DNA from: JBJMHZ01 sp045807125
GTDB lineage: Bacteria; Actinomycetota; Actinomycetes; JAWWOL01
Assembly (NCBI GenBank): GCA_045807125.1
Contig: JBJMHZ010000052.1
Span: forward strand, 1-64,000
Direction: 5' to 3'
Length of the DNA stretch: 64,000 bases
The position numbers were made by a program, and so were the translations under genes. The number at the start of each line of letters is the position of its first letter. Positions within the stretch are counted from its first letter, which is position 1. The notes under the pieces were generated by a model. It was not told the DNA's origin and did no database searches. It saw only the letters and a list, made by a program, of their open reading frames with translations. Shown here piece by piece: positions 1-8,744 of the stretch.

Positions 1-595
1 CAGCTGGGTCGGGCCGTTCAACCGCGGCATGGGACCGCTCGGGTCGGCTCCAACCGCCGCTGTCACCGCGGGCGGCTACGCATACGTGTTCTGGAAGGGC
101 ACGAACGGCGACCTCTACGAAGCTCAGGGTGCCGCGAACGGCGCGCTCAGCGGACCGTACGACCGCGGCATGGGGCCGATGGGTTCCGCACCGAGCGTGA
201 GCGTCGACGGGAACAAGGCGACCTACGTGTACTGGAAGGGCACGAACGGCGACCTCATCGAGGCGTATTGGAACGGCAGCAGCTGGGTCGGGCCGTTCAA
301 CCGCGGCATGGGACCGCTCGGGTCGGCTCCAACCGCCGCTGTCACCGCGGGCGGCTACGCATACGTGTTCTGGAAGGGCACGAACGGCGACCTCTACGAA
401 GCTCAGGGTGCCGCGAACGGCGCGCTCAGCGGACCGTACGACCGGGGATTCGGGCCGATGGGGTCGGCGCCAACCGCCGGGGTCGACACCAGCAATGCAA
501 CGTACGTGTACTGGACTGGCACGAACGGCGACCTCATCGAGGCGTATTGGAACGGCAGCAGCTGGGTCGGACCGTTCAACCGCGGCATGGGACCG
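1..595. repeat. 279-bp near-identical tandem DNA repeat within the repeat protein gene
   Basis: The sequence beginning at base 1 (cagctgggtcgggccgttca) recurs at 280 and again, with a few changes, at 559, giving an exact 279-bp period (93 codons). Bases 1-165 and 280-444 are almost identical at DNA level, including synonymous positions. This points to recent duplication or gene conversion rather than old protein-level repeats. Confidence 0.85.
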
Positions 596-631
596 CTCGG
601 CTCTCAACCAGGCGTAGCGATCTTCGACTGA
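2..631 (+). CDS. C-terminal part of a tandem-repeat extracellular-type protein (5' end outside window)
   Basis: The reading frame is open from base 2 and ends at TGA 629-631, so only the C-terminal 209 or so residues are present. The protein consists of repeats of about 46 residues, each with a core like WKGTNGDLYEA or YWTGTNGDLIEA, a Gly-Pro-Met/Leu-Gly-Ser-Ala-Pro block and a G-P-[FY]-[ND]-R-G block. Alternating repeat types form a 93-residue double unit. Such Trp/Gly/Asn/Asp-rich repeats usually fold as beta-propeller blades in secreted lectin-like or glycan-binding proteins; that role is inferred. A strong hairpin terminator follows 22 bases after the stop. No catalytic domain is visible in the part seen. 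Confidence 0.75.
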   Translation, partial: SWVGPFNRGMGPLGSAPTAAVTAGGYAYVFWKGTNGDLYEAQGAANGALSGPYDRGMGPMGSAPSVSVDGNKATYVYWKGTNGDLIEAYWNGSSWVGPFNRGMGPLGSAPTAAVTAGGYAYVFWKGTNGDLYEAQGAANGALSGPYDRGFGPMGSAPTAGVDTSNATYVYWTGTNGDLIEAYWNGSSWVGPFNRGMGPLGSQPGVAIFD

Positions 632-653
632 CCTTGCAAGGCTGACCTGACAA

Positions 654-695
654 CGAAAGGCCGGTCACACGGGCATGCGTGTGACCGGCCTTTCG
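654..695 (+). terminator. Strong hairpin terminator
   Basis: Perfect 18-bp inverted repeat: arm 654-671 pairs with 678-695 around a 6-nt loop (672-677). It begins 22 nt after the stop of the repeat-protein gene. It has no long T run, as is common for actinobacterial terminators. Confidence 0.85.
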
Positions 696-837
696 TCGTG
701 CATCAGCACCAAAGCTCGCCATGCCCACGTCCGCGACGCCGATCGCAGGGCCGCTAGTAGTGCGTGCCCCGAGGCGCCCGATCGCGGTCGCGGCCAGCGC
801 GTGGTCGTAGGCGTTCCCGGCCGAGCCGACCAACGGG

Positions 838-1000
838 AGGGCCGGTCCTCGGCAGTCGCCGGCCGTGCTGAGCGATTTCGCCGGCAGGACGGATGCCCTT
901 GCGACCCTGGACGGCGCACTGACGAGAACGGGCGCGATGGCTCTCGTCAAATGGCAGTGCTCTCCATCGTCGGCGCGGCCGGTATCGGGAAGGCATCACC
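838..1000 (+). pseudogene. Decayed duplicate of the NB-ARC regulator's P-loop region
   Basis: Bases 838-1000 closely match about 1550-1705 of the downstream regulator gene: the stretch encoding VLSDFVGRTGALATLDGAL and leading to the P-loop AGIGK. The copy carries several substitutions and deletions, including loss of codons between the linker and the P-loop, and its frame is broken. Homology stops at the P-loop, where a perfect inverted repeat (994-1021) begins. It is best read as a truncated relic of a tandem paralogue. The rest of 696-1234 shows no convincing gene. Confidence 0.7.
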
Positions 1001-1021
1001 GACAGGGATCCGTCGGTGATG
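994..1021. repeat. Perfect 10-bp inverted repeat at the breakpoint of the pseudogene
   Basis: Arms catcaccgac (994-1003) and gtcggtgatg (1012-1021) flank an 8-nt spacer. Homology to the downstream regulator gene ends inside the left arm, so the repeat sits at the junction of the duplicated fragment. Confidence 0.6.
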
Positions 1022-1234
1022 GCGCCTGCTCCTCCATAGCTCGGCGCGGACGGCTCGACCGCATCCGCCGAGCCGACCCAAGCGTGCGATCGCCGGCTGA
1101 TCGGCCCAGCAAGTCGCGGCGACCTCGCTGGCACGCGCGCGGACGTTCGCCATGCGATGGTTCTGGGGGGATAGTGGCCAGTCAGTGCGCGGACCGTCGG
1201 AGTCAGGTGCGAGGATGCGAGTCGGGGGAAGGGC

Positions 1235-3598
1235 ATGGACGCTGGCAGTCGATTCAGTCGCCGATTGGCGGCCATCTGGGCCGCGGCGGGGCACCCTTCG
1301 GCTGACGAGATCGCCCGCCGGGCTCAGGAGAAGCTCGACGTGGATATCTCGCCGTCCACAATCCGCGGCTGGCTCCGGCACGGGCGGTTGCCGCGATCTG
1401 ACGACACGTTCCTCGCTGTGCTCAGGCTGCTGCGGGTGGAGCGGCCGGAGGAGCTCATGTCGCTGCTGCGAGTGGCACGGCAGGCCGAGATGGATCAGCG
1501 CAGCTCCGAGCGCGAGCCCTCGGCGCACGTGCCAGCGCTGGGGCCGGAGTCGAGACCGGTTCCTCGCCAGCTGCCGGCCGTACTGAGCGATTTCGTCGGC
1601 AGGACGGGTGCCCTGGCGACCCTGGACGGTGCACTGACGAAGACCGGCGCCGGCGGTTCTCCTCAGATGGTGGTGCTCTCCATCACCGGTGCCGCCGGTA
1701 TCGGGAAGACGTCGCTGGCCCTGTGGTGGGCGCAAGGGAAGCTGGAGGAGTTTCCGGGCGGACAGCTGTACGTGGATCTGCAGGGCTTCGGGCCGGCCGA
1801 GACCCCGGTGTCCCCGTCGGTCGCCGTGTGCGGGTTCCTGACAGCCCTGGGCGTGCCCGCGGCGAACATCCCGGCCGATGTCGATGACCAGTCCGCGTTG
1901 TATCGAAGCCTTCTCTCCGGCAGGCGGACCTTAGTGCTGCTGGACAATGCCCGGAACATCCGCCAGGTCCTTCCGCTGCTGCCCGGCAGCCCGACCTGCA
2001 CCGTGCTGGTCACCAGCCGAACCCAGCTAACCGGGCTTCAGGTGCGAGGCGCTCAACTGATAGAGCTGGACACCTTGCCGGACGAGGAAGCCCGAGCCCT
2101 CCTCGTTGCCCGCATCGGCAACGTGGCCGTATCCACTCAGACCGATTCGGTGACCGCGCTGGTCAGGTGCTGTGCGGGCCTGCCGCTCGGGTTGGCCATC
2201 GTGGCGGCCCGCGCGACCACGCAGCAGACGCTTCCGTTGGCCGCTCTGGTCGAAGAGTTGGCAGCAGAGACGTGTCGGCTGGACGCATTGGATGCCGGCG
2301 AGGTGGAGAGCAGCACCCGGGCCGTTCTCTCGTGGTCGTACCGTGCACTGCCACCCGATGCGGCGCGAACGTTTCGCCTACTGAGTCTCGCGGCCGGCCC
2401 CGACATCGGCTTGGATGCGTGCGCTGCCTTGCTCGGCACCGAGCGAACCGCGGCCCGCGTGCTACTGCGTGCCTTGTTGGCGGCGCACCTCGTGCAGGAG
2501 TACCAGCCGAATCGCTACCGGATGCATGACCTGTTGCGCATCTTCGCACGGGAGTGCCTCGACCGTGACGAGTCTCCGGCGGGTCACCAGGCCGCTGTCT
2601 CCCGCCTGCTCGGCTGGTTCCTGCGCACCGCCAACGCCGCCAGCCAGATGATCGCACCCCTACGCCGGAGCATGCTGTTGGCGACAGAGGCAGACGAGTC
2701 ACTGTTCCAGACCTATCACGAGGCGCTGGAGTGGTTCTCGGTCGAGCATCGCAACATCGCGGCTGCCATCGAGCTCGGTGCCGAGCGCGGTGCCCATGAC
2801 ATCATCTGGCCGCTGTCCATACCGCTGTCCAGCTACTACAACCTGAACAAGGGTTGGGGCGAGTATCTGCGCACCCTCCGCATCACGCTCGAAGCCGCGC
2901 ACATGGCGGGCAGCGACTACGGGAGGGCCTGGGTGCTCAACGGCTTGGGGATAACGTACGCGCATCTCGAGGAGTACGACGAGGCGACGAACTGCCTGGA
3001 GCAAGCGCTCGCACTAAGGCAGAAAGCCGGCGACCAGGTCGGCGCTAGCGTGACGCTCCACAACCTCGGTGAGACCTATCGACTCGCTGGCAACTACGAG
3101 CGAGCGGTCGAGCACTACGAGCGGGATTATGAGCTGTGCCGCGAGCGCGGGGATGAGGACGGGCAGAGCGTGTGCCTGAACAACCTCGGGAAAGCGCGGT
3201 TGGCGCTCGGCAACATCCCGGAGGCTATCCGATGTCAGCGTCTCGCCCTGGAGATGCGCCGTCGGGTCAAGGACCTGCAACAGGAGGCGGAGATCCTGAC
3301 GGACCTCGGCGAGCTGTACCGCCGGTGCCAGCAGTACTCCCGTTCGCATCGGTCCTACCAACTGGCGCTATCGGCCTACCGGGAGGTAGGCGATGCATTG
3401 GGGGCCGCCCAAGCACTGGTCTGCCTCGGTGAGTTGTCCTACGAGCGAGGCGAGCCACGAGAAGCTACGCGCTGGACGAAGGAAGCCCTGTCCATCTCGG
3501 CAACCGTCAACGAGGACGACGCTCGGGCACTGCGTCGCAAGATCGACGCACTGCAACGCCAACTCCACTCCGCCAACGGCCACCCCTCCGGCGCCTGA
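1235..3598 (+). CDS. STAND-type regulator: N-terminal HTH-like region, NB-ARC NTPase, TPR repeats (AfsR-related)
   Basis: A 787-aa protein starting at ATG 1235 behind a purine-rich gggggaaggg. Residues 1-80 form a short helical region resembling a DNA-binding or recruitment module; this is not a typical SARP/BTAD domain. An NB-ARC-type ATPase follows, with Walker A GAAGIGKTSLA near residue 151, Walker B TLVLLDNA near 233 and the LVTSR motif near 266. About six TPR repeats occupy residues 560-770 (for example LNGLGITYAHLEEYDEATN). STAND proteins of this kind act as nucleotide-dependent transcriptional switches in filamentous actinobacteria. The target is unknown. A truncated duplicate lies just upstream. 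Confidence 0.85.
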   Translation: MDAGSRFSRRLAAIWAAAGHPSADEIARRAQEKLDVDISPSTIRGWLRHGRLPRSDDTFLAVLRLLRVERPEELMSLLRVARQAEMDQRSSEREPSAHVPALGPESRPVPRQLPAVLSDFVGRTGALATLDGALTKTGAGGSPQMVVLSITGAAGIGKTSLALWWAQGKLEEFPGGQLYVDLQGFGPAETPVSPSVAVCGFLTALGVPAANIPADVDDQSALYRSLLSGRRTLVLLDNARNIRQVLPLLPGSPTCTVLVTSRTQLTGLQVRGAQLIELDTLPDEEARALLVARIGNVAVSTQTDSVTALVRCCAGLPLGLAIVAARATTQQTLPLAALVEELAAETCRLDALDAGEVESSTRAVLSWSYRALPPDAARTFRLLSLAAGPDIGLDACAALLGTERTAARVLLRALLAAHLVQEYQPNRYRMHDLLRIFARECLDRDESPAGHQAAVSRLLGWFLRTANAASQMIAPLRRSMLLATEADESLFQTYHEALEWFSVEHRNIAAAIELGAERGAHDIIWPLSIPLSSYYNLNKGWGEYLRTLRITLEAAHMAGSDYGRAWVLNGLGITYAHLEEYDEATNCLEQALALRQKAGDQVGASVTLHNLGETYRLAGNYERAVEHYERDYELCRERGDEDGQSVCLNNLGKARLALGNIPEAIRCQRLALEMRRRVKDLQQEAEILTDLGELYRRCQQYSRSHRSYQLALSAYREVGDALGAAQALVCLGELSYERGEPREATRWTKEALSISATVNEDDARALRRKIDALQRQLHSANGHPSGA

Positions 3599-3786
3599 AC
3601 GGCACCGAAGCGAACCTCTCGCGCCGCACCTCAGTCTCGTTTCGTGGGTGGTTGGAGGTGCCGCCGGTGTCGCAGAAGGCGCCCCGGCTGACCGCAGCCA
3701 CACTGGCACGTTCGCTCAGGCGTCGTCACGTCAGCCACTACCCAAGCCCCGCGAGCAGCTCCTGCGCCGTTTGCCCGAATTGCCGA

Positions 3787-3808
3787 TTCGAAAGCTGTCC
3801 GATCAGGG
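3787..3808. repeat. 22-bp direct repeat, left copy (candidate attachment or recombination site)
   Basis: Bases 3787-3808 (22 nt) are identical to 8168-8189, 4.38 kb downstream in the same orientation. The stop codon of the recombinase remnant (3803-3805, minus strand) lies inside it. The first ten bases also have a near-perfect inverted partner at 3822-3832. Confidence 0.55.
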
Positions 3809-4209
3809 GCACCAAAGAGAGCTTTTCGAACCTCGGCCTAAAAGATCATGGTCGGGGTTCTTTGCGCGTCGGTACATCTGGCGCTGGAAGTCCTCGGCGA
3901 CCGCGGTTGCCCAGGGCTGAGCGTAGACGGCGCCTATGACTGCCTCCTCGTCGATGAGCAGGCGCTCGAAGAAGAACTGGTTGGCCAGGCGTCGGGTGCG
4001 GGGGCCACCGAGGCGGTGGATCTCGTCGCAGCGGCCGAGCAATTGCAGGGCGCTGGTGAGGTTGCCCTCGATGTGGCGTAGACGATCTCAGCGGTGGCGG
4101 CGACTGTCTCGGCTTGACGCAGCTCCCGGCTGACGCGGCCCTGCTCCTCGCGGGCGAGGTCGTCGGGGATGGCGCCGGTGACGACGCCACGGGCGAGGCG
4201 GCGGCGCAT
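3803..4209 (-). pseudogene. C-terminal remnant of a large serine recombinase (frameshifted)
   Basis: On the minus strand, one frame from 4209 encodes AIPDDLAREEQGRVSREL, typical of the helical region that follows the zinc-ribbon area in large serine recombinases. The frame switches near 4070-4075, and the second frame continues with RTRRLANQFFFERLLID and a tail ending at 3803. The catalytic N-terminal resolvase domain is absent. At least one single-base frameshift separates the two parts, so this is a dead fragment. Its stop codon lies in a 22-bp sequence repeated at 8168, consistent with an old integration or excision event. Confidence 0.65.
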
Positions 4210-4712
4210 TGGTCGAGCTGGTGACGCGGCGACGCGCCCAGGCGATCTCGGGCTGGGCCTGCGTAATCCGGACGATTGGTCTGTCCCATCTGCCTAGCCA
4301 TCAAGCAGACGAAGTACTGAGACGAGATGGCCTTCGCCCAAGCGTCATCGTTTAACCCATGCGCACGGATCAACCGTTTAAGCAGTCTGGCGAGTTCGTC
4401 TGGCCTCCCCTTGACCGGTCCCGAATTCCTCTATTTGTCCCCCCAGGAACGGCACCTGACGCAGACCGTCCTGATGGCACTGGCCGTTGACTTGTTGCAG
4501 AAGGCCGAGGACGACATGCTTGAAGGCCAGGAAGACCTCCGCGTGGCTGGCGAGATGCTGGTCCTCGCTCGCCGACTTGAGCTGGGCTAGTTTGCCGACT
4601 CACTAACCCTTCACGTCGAAACACCAGCTCCTCTGGATCACTGTCGAGTACTCTGCGGCGGCGCGCGTTGGCCACTCGGGGGCCAACGTGCAACCAAGCT
4701 CGGGGACGGCAG
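4210..4712. other. Intergenic stretch without a supported gene
   Basis: About 500 bases between the recombinase remnant and the secreted protein gene. An 87-codon open frame at 4327-4590 has no recognisable motif and no clear ribosome-binding site. Further recombinase sequence may be present at 4210-4370 on the minus strand but is too degraded to follow. Confidence 0.4.
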
Positions 4713-7019
4713 ATGCTCGGGGCAAGGTCGACGTGGCGGCGGCTGGTGGTCGCCGCAGTAGTGGTGCCTGCCCTGGTCATCGCGATGACCTCGCCCTGGC
4801 GGAGCCACAGCATGCCATCCACCGCCGCGGCAGTGGATGGCATCTCGCTCTTGCCGGCGGCCGGCCAGTTCACGCCGTTACCGGGCACGCCGATCCTGGA
4901 CTCGAGGAACGGCACCGGCCTCAGCGCCCCCAACCTGGCACCGGGCTCGACCCTGACCTTCTCCGTGACCACGGTTGGCAGCACCGCCACCGGCGTGCCT
5001 GCGAACGCCTCGGCGGTGGTGCTGGAGTACAACACTCAGGCCAACTTCGCCGGGGTGCTGTCGACGGGCTCGGCTGCCGGTGCCACTGACACGTCGTTGA
5101 CGTTCCCGGCGAGCGTCGAGCGCAACGGCTTCGACATCGGGACGCCGGCCAGCGACGGCACGGTGGCGCTGGCCATCACCGGCTTCTCGCCGATCCCGAG
5201 CGGTGCGGTGCTGTCCAGGCTGGTGGTGCGGCTGCACGGCTACTACAGCGGCGCATCGACGTCGACGGCCGGCTCCACGTACGTCGGCTATGACCCGGCG
5301 CTACTGGCCAGCTCCAGCAGCAGCCCGAGCGGCTTCACGAAGAACGGCACTGCTACGAGCGGGCCGCTGACCATCGGGAGCGGCAGCTACACCGTGCAAG
5401 TGACCGGCAACGCCGGCGTGCCGGGCGATGGCTCGGCGACGGCAGTGGCGCTCCAGACGATCGTGCAGGACCCGACGTGCTCGGGTGGCTTCTCGCTCAC
5501 GCCGGCTGGCAGCGGCCGCTCCGACTATGACGGCAGTTTCACGAACGGCCAGGACGACGAGAACTTCGACCTGATCGCCTTGCCGAGCAGCGGCCAGTTG
5601 AGCCTCCAGCTGCTTGGCTGCACCGGCAACGCCACCGTGACGATCCGGGTCCGCGGCTACTACAGCGCTCCGACGGCGACGACGCCGGGCGCCAGCTTCG
5701 TTCCCACGCAGCGCAAGGTCTTCGACACCACGACCGGCACCGGCACGAGCAGCTGTCCGACGACGGCCGACTCGCCGAAGCTGGCGGCTCACTCCGGCTG
5801 CACGATCCAGGTACTTGGCACTGGTGGTATTCCGTCCGCTGGCGTGAGCGGTTTGGCCGCCCAGGTGGTGGCCGTCGATCCTGGCCATGACGGTTGGCTC
5901 GGCCTCTACAGCGACGACAACGTGGCGCACACGGCGACGCTCTGGTACAGCCCAACCGACCGGACCTCCAACTTCGAGGTCGCCAGCTACACCGACGTGA
6001 GTCCGGACGGCACGGTCTATGTCTGGAACGGTGGCGACTACGCGGTCGACATCGTCATCCGGGCCCACGGCTACTACGCGGCGCCGGCGCTGCCTGGCGT
6101 ACCCGGAGCGGTGACCGTCGCCACGAACGGCAGCTCGACGACCGTGAGCTGGACAGCCCCGACGACCGACGGCGGCGCCGCGATCGGCGGGTTCGTGGTC
6201 GAGGGTGAGGACCAATCCGGGACCTTCGTCGACTGGCCAGCGACCTCGACCTCCTTCTCTAGCAGCCAGGGCGATGTTGGCTACTCCGTCTCGGCCGTCA
6301 ACGGCGTGGGCGTTGGGACACCGGGGCTGTCCGGTTGTGACGCTTGGCGCGGAACGCTCCCGACGCCCAGCCCGGCTGACACCACGTCACCAGATCCGGT
6401 CGACAGCACGCCTGTGGCGGGACCGAGCAAGCAGGCCGCTCTATCAGCCACCCCATCCCAGACAGCGCTGCCATCACCTAGCGCCAGCCTGGTAGTTGCG
6501 TGTGCCTCATCGATCGCTGATGCCACCACCGTGGCGGCCATCAAGGCCGACGCCCTGAACGACCTGCACCTCGACCTCTACGCCATGCGCCAGCCGACCA
6601 ACTCCTCGGGGCAGCTCTTGGCCGAGTACCCATCGCAAGAGGGCACAGTCACCGACAGCACCACCATGAACGTGACGCTCCAGAGCGAGGCTCATGGGGC
6701 GGGTTCGGCCTGGTCATCCGCCCAAGCCGCCGCCCAGGTCAGTCAGCGCTACCAGGATGCTCGCGCCGCCTATGCCGACCCGGACTACGTCGGCTACACC
6801 GACGCCAAGACCGTGGCCGACCAATGGCAGTCGGTCCGGCTGACCTCGCCTACCACGGCCACCGCTGCCTTCGTCGGCCACGACAGCTTCCGCTCCACCA
6901 CTGGCTGGCACGACGACCAGGCGTTCCAGTTCCAGCTCGCGCTGGTCCTGGAGAACGGTCACTGGCGGCTAGCCAGCCGCGATGAGATCGACCTGGGCCT
7001 CGACGCCCCTGACAACTGA
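4713..7019 (+). CDS. Secreted multidomain protein: three beta-rich repeats, fibronectin type III domain, NTF2/Mce-associated-like C-terminus
   Basis: The frame is open from TTG 4668, but ATG 4713 (768 aa) is preferred: it follows ggggac and directly begins a signal peptide (Arg-rich n-region, hydrophobic VVAAVVVPALVIAM). Three divergent copies of a domain follow (residues about 30-165, 180-320 and 330-450), each starting near a D-[ST]-[RT]-N/T-G-T-G motif and ending in R[GA]YY. This layout is common in actinobacterial secreted proteins. A fibronectin type III domain spans about 457-540, then a Pro/Ser/Thr linker, then an alpha/beta domain (about 600-768) like SnoaL/NTF2 or Mce-associated domains. 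Its likely role is at the cell surface, paired with the downstream amidase 10 nt away. An 11-bp inverted repeat lies at 4812-4843. Confidence 0.7.
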   Translation: MLGARSTWRRLVVAAVVVPALVIAMTSPWRSHSMPSTAAAVDGISLLPAAGQFTPLPGTPILDSRNGTGLSAPNLAPGSTLTFSVTTVGSTATGVPANASAVVLEYNTQANFAGVLSTGSAAGATDTSLTFPASVERNGFDIGTPASDGTVALAITGFSPIPSGAVLSRLVVRLHGYYSGASTSTAGSTYVGYDPALLASSSSSPSGFTKNGTATSGPLTIGSGSYTVQVTGNAGVPGDGSATAVALQTIVQDPTCSGGFSLTPAGSGRSDYDGSFTNGQDDENFDLIALPSSGQLSLQLLGCTGNATVTIRVRGYYSAPTATTPGASFVPTQRKVFDTTTGTGTSSCPTTADSPKLAAHSGCTIQVLGTGGIPSAGVSGLAAQVVAVDPGHDGWLGLYSDDNVAHTATLWYSPTDRTSNFEVASYTDVSPDGTVYVWNGGDYAVDIVIRAHGYYAAPALPGVPGAVTVATNGSSTTVSWTAPTTDGGAAIGGFVVEGEDQSGTFVDWPATSTSFSSSQGDVGYSVSAVNGVGVGTPGLSGCDAWRGTLPTPSPADTTSPDPVDSTPVAGPSKQAALSATPSQTALPSPSASLVVACASSIADATTVAAIKADALNDLHLDLYAMRQPTNSSGQLLAEYPSQEGTVTDSTTMNVTLQSEAHGAGSAWSSAQAAAQVSQRYQDARAAYADPDYVGYTDAKTVADQWQSVRLTSPTTATAAFVGHDSFRSTTGWHDDQAFQFQLALVLENGHWRLASRDEIDLGLDAPDN

Positions 7020-7029
7020 GGCGGCCACG

Positions 7030-7749
7030 GTGACCGTACGCGCGCTCCGCATCGTGGTGGCGGCCGCCATGGGTGCGACCGTGCTCTTCGCCGGCACCTC
7101 GCCGGCCACTGCGCTGACGTCGATCAACCGCGGTGCGATGGCGCAGTGGGCCCGCAACTGGAGCACCTGTCACGCGGCGGACTACCTGGTGCTCGGTGCC
7201 TGCACGCCAGTCGGCCGCAATCCGGCGAGCAAGTACGGGATCGCCTACTACGTCGAGTTCGACAGCGATTGCACGAACTTCGTCAGCTCTGCGCTCAACC
7301 TCGGCGGCGGCATGCCGATGGACAGCATCTGGTACAGCAAGCGGCACTTCCTCGTCCTGTACGACCGGGCCTACGCCTGGAGCCTGGTGAACCGCTTCAC
7401 CCTGCACTGGCAGTACGGCGTGCCCGGCCAGACCTATACCACCTGGACGTCGCCGACCGTCAACACGCAGACCGCCGACCTCGGTGACGTCATCCTCTAC
7501 AACTGGGGGAAGGGCAAGAACTACAACCACCTAGCGGTCGAGACGGGCTACGGCTCGGGCTCGTGGAAAGACGTGAACGGGCGCACGCATAGCTTCTACG
7601 GCGATCTGGTGTCGCAGCACAGCAACCCGCGCCGCAACTCGCCGTGGAACCTCGGCTACTTACGGGAGACGAACCCGACCTACCGAGCCGTCATGCGCCA
7701 AGAAGGTTGGTACATCATTCACTGGACCAACGCCTACAATGGCTACTAA
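7030..7749 (+). CDS. Secreted amidase-domain protein (Amidase_6 type)
   Basis: GTG 7030 is preferred to ATG 6982, because 6982 would overlap the previous gene by 38 nt and precede the signal peptide awkwardly. From 7030 the 239-aa protein opens with VRALRIVVAAAMGATVLFAG, a signal sequence. The mature part shows DCTNFVS with the candidate catalytic Cys81, and NYNHLAVETG with His167. This is the Cys/His arrangement of putative amidase (Amidase_6) and CHAP-like cell-wall hydrolases, which cleave amide bonds in peptidoglycan or related polymers. It lies 10 nt after the secreted multidomain gene and overlaps the next gene by 11 nt, so the three probably form one transcript. Confidence 0.75.
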   Translation: MTVRALRIVVAAAMGATVLFAGTSPATALTSINRGAMAQWARNWSTCHAADYLVLGACTPVGRNPASKYGIAYYVEFDSDCTNFVSSALNLGGGMPMDSIWYSKRHFLVLYDRAYAWSLVNRFTLHWQYGVPGQTYTTWTSPTVNTQTADLGDVILYNWGKGKNYNHLAVETGYGSGSWKDVNGRTHSFYGDLVSQHSNPRRNSPWNLGYLRETNPTYRAVMRQEGWYIIHWTNAYNGY

Positions 7750-8104
7750 CGGCGCGCCCGTGAGGCACGCGGACAGCAAGCGTCTACCGCCAAGCGCGGT
7801 AGTGGCGTGGACGTGGGCACTGCTCTGCGCGGCAGCCGTGTTGTACTTCCTCTTCGTGCACGTCACGCCCCACACGCAGCCGGCCGCCCTCGGCCAACCG
7901 CGCTGCGGCTCGGCCGCCTCGCCCGGGCCGGACTACACCCCAGACGGGGACTGTGACCGCATCAAGTTCCATCGCTACGCAGCCGCTGGCCTCAGCACGG
8001 GCTTCGTCCTCTTAGTGGCGGCAGGACTCGAGGAAACCGTGCGGCATCGTCGACGGCGACGTTCTCTTGCCGATTCGAGCACACCTGATGCCAACGAGAA
8101 TTAG
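7739..8104 (+). CDS. Small two-pass membrane protein of unknown function
   Basis: A 121-aa protein whose ATG lies inside the end of the amidase gene (11-nt overlap). Two hydrophobic segments are visible, at about residues 19-41 and 82-98. The loop between them contains two Cys residues that could pair outside the membrane, and the C-terminus is Arg-rich and likely cytoplasmic. No family was recognised. Co-translation with the secreted amidase suggests a membrane partner at the cell envelope (inference). Confidence 0.55.
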   Translation: MATNGAPVRHADSKRLPPSAVVAWTWALLCAAAVLYFLFVHVTPHTQPAALGQPRCGSAASPGPDYTPDGDCDRIKFHRYAAAGLSTGFVLLVAAGLEETVRHRRRRRSLADSSTPDANEN

Positions 8105-8167
8105 CGGGCTTTAAGCACGCCTCCCAACCCACGCTCAGCCGTAGCCTTGAACACGCTATCAAGCCGG

Positions 8168-8189
8168 TTCGAAAGCTGTCCGATCAGGG
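8168..8189. repeat. 22-bp direct repeat, right copy
   Basis: Identical to 3787-3808 over 22 bases. Here too the cgaaagc portion has an inverted partner (gctttcg, 8213-8219). The two copies bracket the recombinase remnant, the secreted protein, the amidase and the small membrane protein. Confidence 0.55.
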
Positions 8190-8300
8190 ACACTGCGCGT
8201 GACGCCGAGCGCGCTTTCGGGACGCCCTTGCTCCGCGGGCGTGACCTCATGGGAAGCGGCGACCTGCCGCGGCGCGGGCCGCACCACCAGGCAGTCTAGG

Positions 8301-8340
8301 TATTGTTATAGTTAACTAGTACACTGCCACATACAGGAGA
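8301..8340 (+). promoter_or_regulatory. Promoter and probable operator of the GntR/ABC operon
   Basis: A TATAGT -10-like box (8307-8312) overlaps a perfect 10-bp palindrome tagttaacta (8309-8318). Such A/T-rich palindromes over the -10 are typical autoregulatory operators of YtrA-type GntR repressors. The ribosome-binding site aggag (8335-8339) lies 6 nt before ATG 8346. Confidence 0.6.
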
Positions 8341-8345
8341 TGCCG

Positions 8346-8744
8346 ATGTTCCGGATCGACGCCGGCAGCGGCGTCCCGATCTACCGGCAGCTGGTCGAGC
8401 AAGTCCGCCGCGAGCTGATGCTGGGCCGGCTGGCCCCTGGCGATCAGCTCCCGACATTGCGCGAGGTCGTCGACGCCCTGGCGATCAACCCGAACACGGT
8501 CGTGAAGGCATACACCGAGCTCGAGCACGAGGGCCTGGTGGTCCGCCGGCAGGGGATGGGCACCTTCGTGGCCGCGGCGCCGCCGAACGCTGCGCTGGAG
8601 GCGCCTCAGGCCGTGCGGCGCTCGTTGTTCCGATGGATACGTCAGGCACGCGAGGCCGGGCTGACGAGCGAGCAGATCCGGCTGCTGGTGGCTGTTGCTC
8701 TCGACGACGGGATGGGCGCAACCCGCGAAGGCGGTGTCGCATGA
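8346..8744 (+). CDS. GntR-family (YtrA subfamily) transcriptional regulator
   Basis: ATG 8346 is chosen over ATG 8340 because aggag directly abuts 8340. The 132-aa protein has an N-terminal winged helix (residues about 8-75), with the GntR signatures PIYRQLVEQVRRELM, LPTLREVVDAL and NPNTVVKAYTELEHEGLV. A short helical tail follows, as in the YtrA subfamily. Such proteins repress the ABC transporter operon they head, which fits the ATGA overlap with the ATPase gene and the palindrome at the promoter. Confidence 0.85.
   Translation: MFRIDAGSGVPIYRQLVEQVRRELMLGRLAPGDQLPTLREVVDALAINPNTVVKAYTELEHEGLVVRRQGMGTFVAAAPPNAALEAPQAVRRSLFRWIRQAREAGLTSEQIRLLVAVALDDGMGATREGGVA

Noticed and set aside
4327..4590. 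87-codon plus-strand open frame
   Set aside because: No ribosome-binding site, no recognised motif, and the opposite strand is equally open, so it is probably chance.
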